Shown here: piece after piece, positions 49,401 to 62,000 of the stretch
Layout of the letters: every line of letters starts with the position of its first letter
How positions within the stretch are numbered: the stretch's first letter is position 1
Notes under the pieces: generated by a model
The model's database searches: none
What the model was told of the DNA's origin: nothing
What the model saw: the letters and a program-made list of their open reading frames with translations, nothing else
Program-made: the position numbers and the translations under genes
Assembly (NCBI RefSeq): GCF_001625305.1
Contig: NW_017803713.1
Span: forward strand, 526,395 to 590,394
Length of the DNA: 64,000 nt
Source of the DNA: Branchiostoma belcheri
Taxonomy: Eukaryota; Chordata; Leptocardii; Amphioxiformes; Branchiostomatidae
Reading direction: 5' to 3'

Positions 49401-52400
49401 AAACTCGCTTAAAAACCCTTTTGCAATAATACGTCAGACTTACGTTATCTAAAGTGTTGCTGCTCCTCTGAATTCCCTGTTACCCTATTCAGACCGGGCT
49501 TTTTTTGGGCATGCTAAGACGGGGGGTGGGGGGGTTGTTGAGGCCCGCCCCCTGTAACTCAACAACCACTTATCATAGGGCCACCAAATATTTTAGAGAA
49601 TGGTGTAGTAATAAAATTAATTAATAACAAAACTTTTGTGTAATTATAACGTCATATGACATCAATATAGCGTCATTATTGTGATTTTCTGGGTAAAACC
49701 GTCAAAATTGATTTCGCCGTAAAACTCAGAGGAATACAACCAAGCTTTAACAAAAAGTGTTTATGATAGAATATTGATGTATGCTAAGACTTATGTTGCC
49801 CCTGGCAACAACACTGATGTCAAAATGACGTCACAAAATGACTTATTTAAAATTAATTCTCCCTTTTCCACAAAGATAAAGATTACTGTGATCTTGTGGT
49901 TGTGTTCATTTACAATTGCTCAACTAAGTTGAGTTTAAGACATAAGCTTTGGCAGTTACTATTAAAGTTTCTTGTCTGACACCTAAAGAAGGTAGAATCA
50001 TGTTTTAACAACTTAAACGTTTATTCAGTCTGATACCTGGAAACTTGGTATGACCATCCTAAATTTTCTTGTACTTGTAGAATTGGTCTAAGGAGCATGA
50101 TATCAGTACATGTATCAGGACGCAACACCCATGAACTCTTCAGAAATAAGCTGATCTAGTGGCGACTTTCTTCTTGCGCAAGATTTTTGAACATTTTATA
50201 ATGCTGAAATTCGCATCTCAAAAGCTTTTCCCTTTGAAACATTTTTATCCACTGGCTTAAACGTACCTTTCAGGGGAGTAAGAATTGCTTCAGTTGGTAT
50301 CTTCTTGGGAGGATCTCGTGAAGAGCGTCTCGGGCACCGTTTGTTCTTGTTGGGTGCGTCCGTCGGTAGCTGCTCTGCAGTGGCGTCTGACCTAAAACAA
50401 CCCGAGATCAGGGCTTTAATACGTGCGATGGTTACTAGTATGCTGATTGTCTGAAACTTGTTATTTGCATAACACTAATATTTATGATTACGATAAAAAT
50501 TATAATCACATTGCAGGTCTCAAAATACGTGTATACGTATATTGTATACCAGCACTGCTTAAAGCATAATGTAAAATTGGTAAAATTTGGGAGTCTTTGT
50601 TTGATGACTAGTCTTGTCAGATCAGAAACACCGTTTAAATGCAAGGGAACAATCCTAAAAACTCACTTAAAAACCCTTTTGCAATAATACGTCAGACGTA
50701 CGTTGTCTAAAGTGTTGCTGCTCCTCTGAATTCCCTGTTACCCTATTCAGACTGGGCTTTTTTGGCATGCTAAGACGGGGGGGGGTTGAGGCACGCCCCC
50801 TGTAACCAATTATTGTAGGGCCACCAAATTTTTAGAGAATGGTGTAGTAATAAAATTAATTAATAACAAAACCTTTGTGTAATTATAACGTCATATGACA
50901 TCAATATGGCGTCAGTATTGTGATTTTCTGGGGTAAAACCGTCAAAAATTGATTTCGCCGTAAAACTCAGAGGAATACAACCAAACTTTAAAGTGATACT
51001 ATGTAGGATTTTCGCGCCAAAACTGAAAATACAAATAATTGAAATTTTCTCATGCAGATTGTCATTTTCGATAACTTTCAACGTATTAGCGTCGCTATTT
51101 CGCCTTTTCGGCAACTCAGCGCAGCGCGAAAATAAGTTGCGCAAGGCCAGACGTATTTATTTGTGCCCCAATAAATAGAATGTAAACAAACAACGGTTTT
51201 CCTTCGGAAATCTTCGGCAACTTCCGGCGCGTGTCTGGGTTCTATGGTTCGAACGCTTTCGAACGCTGGAGTTCGAAGCCGATTGACTTCAAATTTGCCA
51301 ATTTTTGAAGGGTCAGTACCTAATCTAAAATCCTCTTTTTGTATATACTTGAAAGTTATCATGTCACTTATCATATTGCATGTGGTAACCACATTCATAC
51401 AGTTTCTCATACCAAGGAACGAAGTTTATGACATTACGCTAAATGTATCAAAATGTTGCGGAAACTCAGGATGGTGTGCGCCGGTAGCTACAACTGGGCT
51501 AAAATTTCGTCACCGCGATGTGTGCACCGTCGCGGTTTTCTTTGGGGTAAACCCGTTTGTCCTAAAACTAACCAGGGGACTTTGGTATCGATGTAAAGGT
51601 GAAGATGTGGGCTATCACACTGTGGTATTAGCTAATGGGATCCAGTTGGCCAGTAAAAAAAGATAAGCACAGATAAACTGACCAAAAATGCTAATGTTTG
51701 GAAGGCCATAACGATCAGTGTCATTTTCTAATACACGAAATATCTACATTGTTGTACTAGGCAAATCCTGTAGATATGAAAAAGTATAAACGTTACGTAA
51801 GTCTAAGGTGTTTTTGTTGCACTATTGACAGTTGTCAAATCGTGACCCGGCATATGCCGTATTTTAGAGAATAACGTGTTCTACCGTGACCTGCGGTTCG
51901 GTTGGATTCGGGAATGCTCGGACGCGGTCGGATGTAAACAAACATGGCCCCGATCCGTGCTACGCCGAGAAGTGCGCAGTTTTCCAACACGTTTTTGCGG
52001 CGTAACGACGTTTATCTTTTGATCCCTAAATGTCATTATGAACCCAGGTAGGCTTACAGAGCAAGAAAATGTTTAAAATAAAGATGTTTAGAATAGTTAA
52101 AATTTTACATAATATAGATTTAACAAAAATTGTTTATGATAGAATATTGATGTATGCTAAGACTTATGTTGCCCCTGGCAACAACACTGACGTCAAAATG
52201 ACGTCAAAAAATGACTTATTTAAAATTAATTCTCCCTATGCCACAAAGATAAAAATTACTATGATCTTGGGGCTGTGTTCATTTACAATTGCTCAACTAA
52301 GTTGAGTTTAAGATATAAGCTTTGGCAGTTACTATTAAAGTTTCTTGTTTGACACCTTAAGAAGGTAGAATCATGTTTTAACAACTAAAACGTTTAATCA

Positions 52401-55400
52401 GTCTGATACCTGAAAACTTGGTATGACCATGTTGAATTTTTTTTTGTACTGGTAGAATTGGTCTAAGGAGCATGATATCAGTATCAGGACGCAACACCCA
52501 TTAACAACTCTTCAGAAATAAGCTGATCTACGAGCGACTTTCTTCTTGTGCAAGATTTTTGAACATTTTATAATGCTGAAATTCGCATAATCCTTACCAT
52601 AAGTCAAAATACGTTACAATCTTCCGGCCTTCGGGAATTGCATAAGTTAAGTTATATTTAACTGCCATCTCAAAAGCTTTTCCCTTTGAAACATTTTTAT
52701 CCACTGGCTTAAACGTACCTTTCAGGGGAGTGAGAATTGCTTCAGTTGGTACCTTCTTGGGAGGATCTCGTGTAGAGCGTCTCGGGCACCGTTTGTTCTT
52801 GTTGGGTGCGTCCGTCGGTAGCTGCTCTGCAGTGGCGTCTGACCTAAAACAACCCGAGATCAGGGCTTTAATACGTGCGATGGTTACTAGTATGCTGATT
52901 GTCTGAAACTTGTTATTTGAATAACGCTAATATTTATGATTACGATAAAAATTATAATCATGTTGCAGGTCTCAAAATACATGTATATTGTATGCTAGCA
53001 CTACTACATGCAAAAGGTGAAATTGTTGAGATTTGGGAGTCTTTGTTTGCTGACTAGTCTTGTCAGAAACACCGTGTAAATGCAAGGGAACAATCCGATA
53101 AACTCGCTTCAAAACCATTTGCAATAATACGTTAGACGTACGTTATCTGAAGTGTTGCTGGTTCTCTGAATTCACTGTTAAACGTACTGTTGACTTTGCA
53201 GGAGTTGAGTATCCCCCACGCAGACTAGTTTTTAAAAAAATATTTTTCCTTTGGCAGTTATTTCATCAGAATGGTACAATTTTTTCATGAAAAAGGACAG
53301 AGGGATATCTTTTAAATCTGGCACAAAAATGTGTGACCTTTGACAATGGTTCACTCTGTAATCGACGCCTCAATGCTTTCTCATTGGCTGGACTGACCCA
53401 CGGGGGAGGGGGGTGGCTTTAATAATTTGTCCCTGGTGCACTGTGACCTGTGACTGTATATGCAATCAATCGAATGGAACAGTGGCCTGTCACTTTTTTC
53501 ATAAATGGAGCACATCCGATATTAGTGTACAGAACACCACCAGGTTACATTACATGAAACTCTTTGCCACACCTAAGGCCAAACCAATTTAATTTCTTGG
53601 TTAACGGATTCGCCCGCTTCATGTTTTTCTGATTTGCAAATAAAAATAAAAATTCAGAATCAACTGCAAAATGCTCATATTTTGCCCTGAACCGTTGAAA
53701 ACAGTCCTTTTCATCCGAGTTGTTACAGTTATTCCATCTTTCAATGCATTGGTATCATTAACCCTACCTAGACCGGGCTTTTTTTGACATGGGGGGACCG
53801 GGGGGGGCTCTTTTGACCCCCCCCTAAGAACTCGCGAACGGTATGTCGTATGACCACCAAATTTTCAGAGAATGGTGTACTAGTGGAAATTTATCATATC
53901 TACAATTTTTTTGTCGTTATGACGTAATATGACGTCATTATGACGTCATTAATGTAATTTTATTGGCCAAAACCGTCTAAATAGGTTTTTCCCTGAAAAC
54001 TAAATGGCATTCAACATAACTGTACCAAAAGTGTTTATGACAGAATATTATGGTGTACTAAGTCTTATGTTGCCATAGCAACACCGGTGACGTCATAAAA
54101 TGACGTCATGCATATTTAAGATATCCGCCATCTTGGATCATGAATCTTGCATTTTCAAAAATAGTTCTTTTTCATGATAAAGCCTAAAATACATTGTAAA
54201 CATACTAAAGACCTTCATTTAAATCTTTTTTGGAAAAAGAAATGGAAGTATTGATGAAATTTTAATGAAAATAACCTATATATACCTGTTCTAATGATAT
54301 GGTCCGCCATCTTGGATTTTGGCCAATGACGTCATCAAATTAGCATAAATTATGCATATTTAATGATAAAATTTACATAAAATTATATGGGATGTTATTA
54401 ATATTAGAAACCATGAGTAACTTGACATAAAACCCATAAAATTCTATTGTTGAAAGCAAAAGTACTAAATTTAGCAAAAAATGCCTGTCAGAAACCCGTT
54501 GCCATGGCAACACAAAAAATTATTATTTTATTCCAATGATAAAGAATTGTTGCCAACAATATTTTAGGAAAAGTCACCAAGTTTCGCCGCTCTACGGCTA
54601 GCCGGTCAGACGCTAGGTGACATCAAAGTTGCCGCGGGCACTTTTAGCCCCCCCCCCCGGTCTAGGTAGGGTTAAAAGCTCAAAATTCCTTGTTTAATTT
54701 TGAACCAGCCTGGTGTGTTGACTTCATGGCTCCTATCGCACCATTTTGGGCCATAATAGGATGCCTGGGCCTGTTTTTATTTTTTAATTTTTTTTCACCC
54801 GCCCGCTCCATTATTTTTCTAGAAAAATCCGTTAACCAAGAAATTAAATTGGTGTGGCCAAAAGCTAGTACAAGTCTGATTGTTAGATGTAATATGCAAT
54901 GTTGCCTTCCGCCCCCTAGCGTTAGACGAGTGCTCTACAGGCGTCCACAATTGTGCCCAACACGCGGACTGTCACGACCTGCCGGAGTCCTTCTCCTGTA
55001 CCTGTCACCATGGTTACCGAGGTGATGGAGTCGTCTGCGAGGGTAAGTTAAAATAAACAAAAACAGTTTTGTATTTACACAACACAAGCACAGCAACTTT
55101 TGGAAGGTCTACAACTATACAAGCATACAAACAACTGTATACAAATGCATGTACAAGTATATGAATAAATCAATATTTTATTATTAGTTTGACGAATCAC
55201 TTATGCTACAAGTTCTGCGGTTTAAACTTCATTTTATATGTTTACCTGTGTTTATGTTTGTACATTAGTAAGGTATATATCCTCATGGAATGTAGTAAAT
55301 TATCACTAGGATTATTTTCTCTTTCCATACCGTTGCTGCACTGTACTGCATCCTTGTTCTTAGACTATGGTACGTTTACAAATTGCAAATCGACAGAATA

Positions 55401-55849
55401 TGTGATATTAGTAAGATTTTCATGTCTATCGTGCTTCTTGTCTATGCATATATAGTGCTTATGACATATTTCTATGACAGTTTTATGACATATGGTGCCT
55501 GTATATTTGTATCAGACATCGATGAATGCCTTGAAAACACCCACAACTGTCACGTGAACGCCTCATGTACAAACACCGATGGGTCGTTCTACTGCGCATG
55601 CGCGGACGGATTTAGCGGGAACGGGACACACTGCGAAGGTACTGTTCTCGTCTTCATCCTTTTTTACCAATTCGGGACTTTTTATATTCATACTATACTA
55701 TATATAAGGAGGCTTCAAATCGAAATAAGATATGCATACCTGTAGAACAGCTTCAAAATTCAGTCATCCACGGCTGACAGGAGGAATGTATGTCTTGCGC
55801 TAAGACTCAATAAACCAGTCTACAACTACTACTACTACTACTACTACTA

Positions 55850-55889
<40 letters not shown>

Positions 55890-55922
55890 TACTACTACTA
55901 CGTACTACTACTACTACTGCAG

Positions 55923-55959
<37 letters not shown>

Positions 55960-56004
55960 TACTACTACTACTACTTCTACTACGTACTACTACTACTACT
56001 GCAG

Positions 56005-56035
<31 letters not shown>

Positions 56036-56039
56036 TACG

Positions 56040-56078
<39 letters not shown>

Positions 56079-59000
56079 CTAAAACTAAGTTAAACGCCTC
56101 AGCAGCAGCTGACATGCGGTGGAGGAGAAGACTACGTTTTTTTTTGACAAGCCTCTACCAGGCTTCGGGAAGCGGCTGGTAAAAGATAAAAGGCTGGGGG
56201 AGTTGGTCCGATTGAAAGTACATTTTGCCGCACCCAAAGGGTAATTTAGCTACTTGGCACCTATTAAATAGCGATTAGTGGTCCGAATAACATGGCGACT
56301 GCCGATAGGCTTTGGGTGCTGCAAAATCTACTTTCTAGCGGATTCTTTTCTCCTCCCAAAGCCTGGTAGAGGGTACGTGTTGACCAAATTCTGTCACTTT
56401 TTATTTACGTTTCTGTGCCCTTCACCTTTGACACTGAGCATGCACTTTCGTATTTGTGACAAACAGATAATTGTACATGAAGCAAAGCATCGGCAGAAAT
56501 ATTCGTGTTGTTCTACGTACGTCGTTAACGTTTTGTATTTCCACGCAATGCCAGACATCGACGAATGTCTGCTGATTACCAATGATTGTGACGTGTTCGC
56601 CACCTGTACCAACGCTCCTGGATCGTACCGCTGTGACTGTAACACCGGCTACACCGGGAATGGTACCTTCTGTCGAGGTAAGGTGTGTGGCGTGTGGCGT
56701 AGTGGTAGAGCGTACGACTATGAATCAGCGAGGCCCGGGTTCGATCCCGAGTTGTACCCGGGACATGTCTGGACATACGCCCCGACGTTGTGCCTTTTGG
56801 AAAGTCGTATTGAGGTCACCCTTGTTAATGTTACAGTTACACACAAGTGTGTGGAGCAAATATGTTTTATGTATCATTTGCATTTTTATGAGCACCTAGC
56901 TTTGGTTAGGGACGTCCCTCGGATAGGACGTTAAATGGAGGTCCCGTGTTTGGGAGAGCCACACCCCACGCACGTTAAAGAACCCACCGCACTTATCTAA
57001 AAGAGTAGGGGACCTTCCCGGTGTGAGTGGTTCAAATCTTACAGTCTTGTCTCGGGGTTGGCATCTTTGAAAAGGTGATAGTCACCTGTTATGTCAATCC
57101 TTCCACAAATGTGGTAAATCTTCATAAATAACTAAATAAATTATGTGAGTTTGAACCATGCATCAATTCAGTGCTATAAAAAGTCTGTAATTGCACAGTT
57201 AATTAGTTACTCACAATAAACTATTTATGATAAGGTCATTCACTGTAAGACTATTAATGGTTGCGATTGATAGCATGCAACAATTAGTCTTGTCTAAGAT
57301 AAAAGTCCTAGATCCTAAACTTGTAAAAACAAGTTTTAGAAGGACGATCAACTACATGTACATGTAGGCTTAAATACAGAACCTTCTTGGCGAAGGTAAT
57401 TATGTATACATATCAAGTATATCGCTACTGCAACGTAAGGTATTATGACAGAAGTAAGACTAAAAAATCAGCATGTATTATTCCTAAAAAGATTAACACA
57501 ATGCACAAACGCAAGTTGAGTAAACTATGTTATTTCTATCTAAGCTTTTTTTCAGCTATTATTTGTTTAGCAAAATGAGGGTTGCCATTAATTGTCTCCT
57601 GGTTTTATTTTTCAGTTTTGTTGTTAATCATGTGCGTGACGTATTTTGTCTGTTGTGCCACGCTTTTCCTTTGTCATGTTGGAAATAAAAAAAAGAACTT
57701 ATTGAAAAAAAGACTATTTTTTTGACAAATATAAAATATTATTATACTCATTGTCTTGTCCTATTATTCAGATATCGACGAGTGTGCTGAAGAGACAGAT
57801 GACTGCCACCAGAACGCCACCTGTTCCAACACACCCGGGTCTTTTCACTGCTCGTGTAAAATCGGGTACTCTGGCAACGGAACTCATTGTCAAGGTACAA
57901 ACAATTTTCATATTGATACATTATTACTTGTCATCCTACTCATTTGCTGTGTTGTAATTTGTAACTTTGTTTTGTTATTTGTCATTGTATTTGCTGGTGG
58001 TGTCTCTTACAGCTGTCCCTCCGTGTTAGGTTCTGCATGCATATTGTTGAATAAATAATATCGATGCGTTGCTAAATGGGCATTTAATTACTGAAAAGAA
58101 TAGGCCCCCTTCCCGATTTAAGATGATCAAAACCTAAGCTTACAGTCTGATGTCCAGGTTAACATCAGGAAAACGTTGTCATGAAAAACAAGTCATCTTG
58201 CTGTTCTGCCAATCCTTTCAGTAATGTGGCTAATATTAACAAAAATAAATGGAAGTCATATTCAAGGTACTGACAACATTAATGCTATATATACTTTCTG
58301 TAAACTATGCCTAAAGATATTGCATCCTATTATCCTTTACAAGCGAAGACGGCGTTTGATGGAAATGTGAAAGATTGTAGATATATGAGCATTGCAAATA
58401 GCCAAGCTTTTATTGTTTCTACAGACGTCGATGAGTGTTCTCTGGGTGCAGATAACTGCCACCTGTTTGCGTCGTGCACCAATACACCTGGTTCGTTCTA
58501 CTGCACCTGTAACCATGGTTACAGAGGAGATGGCGTCACTTGTACAAGTGAGTGATTACAGACGTTACTTGTAATTGTAATGTCCGTTATCTGTTAAAAT
58601 GTAATTGGAAACAACACTTAATTTCGGCTTACATTGGACTTTCGGCGAATTTTTTTCTGTTCATGAATACAATGGATACGCTAATCAGAGAATTCAAAAT
58701 TTCTAATACCTACTGCACGCAATCCTATCTTTAAGCACAATCTTAAATCACGCGTAAAGATACATGGAAGGTACATTTGCTCAAAGATATTTTGGAATTG
58801 CCGCTTTTGAGTATTAGATTTAGCTTAAATCAGTTTTCTGAGTTTTCTGATATTCTACTGATTGTTTTAGAAAAATGAGCTGACACAAATAGGCATCCAT
58901 CCATTCATCCACCCATTCGTTTCTTTATCTAACATGACTCTACTTTTATTTCTAATTTCTGCCAGACATCGATGAATGTCATGAGCAAGTTGACAACTGT

Positions 59001-62000
59001 GACGTCAACGCCGACTGTACGGATCTGCCGGGAACCTTTTCGTGCGCATGTCATGTTGGGTACAGCGGGAACGGAACGCACTGTTCAGGTAATATTGACA
59101 GCTGTGTAGGAATTATCTTTTTTCTTTCATTTTTTAGACTTTGGTGATTTCCATCTATCCAACTTATACTATACAGTTTAACAGAGTAAACATAGCATAG
59201 GGACACTTCGATGTCAATGTTAAAAAAAAATAAAACGACTGTACAACGTTTCGTCACTCGGGTGTCAGATCATCGAGCTAGAAAAGGTCGATTAGCTCGA
59301 AAAATTCATGTTCCTTGCATATGGGTCCACACACAAAAAAGCTGGGGTCGGTTGGGAATTACGAAAAAGAACATTATTCCTAGGCCGAAGAAAATTCATT
59401 TGTGGACAAGGGACCCATCAAATTGGCCACTAATATAGGCTCCCCTTGCTACCTAAAATCTGATAGGAGATTAGCATCAATAGCTTTTGATGAACAGTTA
59501 CATAGAAAACGTACTAAGTATGTGCAATAAAATTTAAAGGAAAAGGAATACGAGTTGTATGAGGAATGTGGGGGTTATTAACCGACAAGCCACATATTCC
59601 CTCAATCACAAAACAAACCATTCAAAGAACAATGTGTGTGTACTTCTGCCATATGTTGCCTAGCGTAGTTAGTATGTTTGAAGTGCTATGTTAGATGTTG
59701 GTATTTGAATGAGATTTGGATGTTTCGAATATGTTACCTCAGATATAGACGAGTGTACAGCTGCTCACAATTGTCACCAGCACGCCATATGTACCAACCT
59801 GCCCGGGTCTTACAACTGTACCTGTGAGACGGGATATGCCGGCAATGGTCTACTCTGTGATGGTGAGTAGGCAAGTTGACAGAACATATTGCATCTGCGC
59901 GAAACCCGTAATATATTGTGCATGGCGTCTCATATAAGGCCATATTCGCGTTTATAAGGTACACATCCTAGCTGTAGTTTCCAATTTTTGCCTTCGACAA
60001 GAAATCATTTATGAAATCGTTTTGGCACCGTTTGGTAGATTATGCACGATAAATTTTGAAGGCATGGTCCAAGGTTCACGATGTTTGGCAGGCAGGTTGT
60101 CTTAGTGATGGGCATTGTCAAGGCCAAAAATTGGTGAATGATGGGAATTTTATACCTTGTGACACGTGTAAGTTACTTGAAGGTTACCATCACTATGCCT
60201 ATATTATGTTAATGTAGAGGTCATTTGCATACTTAATGAGGACGTGTTGAAATAAAGTATGACAAAGGAGAGGAATTTTACATGAAAAATATTGTAATTT
60301 GAATTTAGAAAACCATAAATTAAACTAGATTATGCTAATTACGACCTTATTTCCATAGTCAATGAGACAAAAAAAAATTACAAAAACTCACATATTTCAT
60401 GGAGGTATGATGTCTCAGAATTCTTGTTTCCATGTTTGTTTTTACAAAGATATAAACGAATGCGAGATGGGATCACACGATTGCCATCAGGAAGCTGACT
60501 GTTTGAACCGACCCGGGTCATACCATTGCCAATGCAGGGTGAACTTCAGAGGCAACGGAACCTACTGCGAATGTAAGCATTTTATGAATGAAATGGATTT
60601 AAATCATGTTCTAGATATTAATAATAGAAGCCTCTGATATGCTTATACTTGTGACGACGGTTATAAAAATGTTCATTTTTAGAATTTATTAATTTTTCAT
60701 CCAACCTGCTTTAATGTCATTCTGTGTATTTATCAGTTTATCTATTGTAACATGGTTCACTAACCATCGTAACATATATAAGAAGTGTAACAGGGTACCA
60801 ACAGTCAAATACTTTTAGTGATGTTTCTTTCATCTAACAGTCAACAACATAAAGTTAATTGTCTCTCATTTTGAATCAGTCCATGCTATGCGATTGGCTA
60901 TCACGTAAGTTCCTACAGTTTTTCCTCATAACACCCAATTCTGAGCAATATGTTGTCGCATTGTACATCGTTATGAATACTAATTTTTCACTTTAGTAAC
61001 TTTTCATACAAGTGATCTTCTCTATCGTCCTGTACATTACATTGTGTACTTCTTACAAACTATTTATATAGCAACCATTGGCTTTAACTTTTAAATCATG
61101 ATGTTTTCAGGTGCAAGACTAACTGTGGTGATTTGGTGAGCCCGTCGAGACCGCTTCGTCTTCTCGCCAACTGTAGCAACCGTCCCGGCAGCGCCAGACC
61201 GTCCTACACCTGGTACCTGTACCGGGACAGCGGCTGGCACTCCCGAAACGGGTCTCTTCTCACCGAGGTGGATCTGCCGCCCCTTACTACTACAGGTACG
61301 TGACAAATGAAGCAGTTTGTGGGGTTATGACAAAAAGGGCTAAACGTTTAGGCCAACACTCAGTAAATTGGGACTTACCCAAATTTTCGACCGACTCCGT
61401 CAGCCATGTTCACGGAATGGGCCCATCTACTGTAACTTCCGGGACGTGACGTCGGAAACACGTGATTGCATCAGAAGGTCGTACGTGTCAGATAACCTGT
61501 GTCGCCTCCCGTCTCTGTTCAGTGTTTCTCCAACCGTCCCTTTTGTCATAATGAATTTTACCAACACAGATGAACTTCGTAACCAACGATACCCTGGTTC
61601 GAACCCTGACATGTCACAGATATGGTGTTCTTAGAAATGGCAGATGTCTTTATAAAACTATATATGTTCTGACATAATTCTCATGTATATGATGATATTA
61701 TGGTATTATGACAGCAGACATTTTCGTATATCGGTTCTAGGCATCCATGCGGTGAGTTTGTCAGTGAAGGGGGGGAGTCTGGAGGTCCGGGAGAAGTACC
61801 GGGTGTGGCTGCACGGTGTGGTTGCCGGGGTGGGGGACGGCTGGGCGGAGCTGGTGCTGAGGACCAACAGCCCTCCGGAGAACGGCACGTGCACGATCAG
61901 CCCAGCTTCAGGTCGGTACCGTATGTCTATACCTATATATAGCCTCTTGTTCAGGCTCCGAGCGGGTGGGAGTTTTCATACTGCGTTTTGGAGAGTTTTT

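Larger units (their letters stand above)
48326..53170 (-). repeat. ~1.25-kb tandem array (units A, B and C)
   Basis: Unit A starts at or before 48326 and runs to about 49586. B runs from about 49587 to 50826 (offset 1261). C starts at about 50827 and ends at about 53170 because it carries a 1.1-kb insertion. A and B look nearly identical. Each unit joins a piece of the 5' half of the piggyBac-type MITE (see 53758) to DNA homologous with the 5' flank of the LRR gene (46290-47400), including one exon-like segment. Confidence 0.9.

Noticed and set aside
51244..51666. 140-codon open frame as a gene
   Set aside because: It lies wholly in an insertion, has no recognisable domain, and an equally long overlapping frame exists on the other strand.
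56682..56760. Functional tRNA gene
   Set aside because: A and B boxes are present but no acceptor or anticodon stem can be formed; it is a SINE head. The same holds for 37783-37850.
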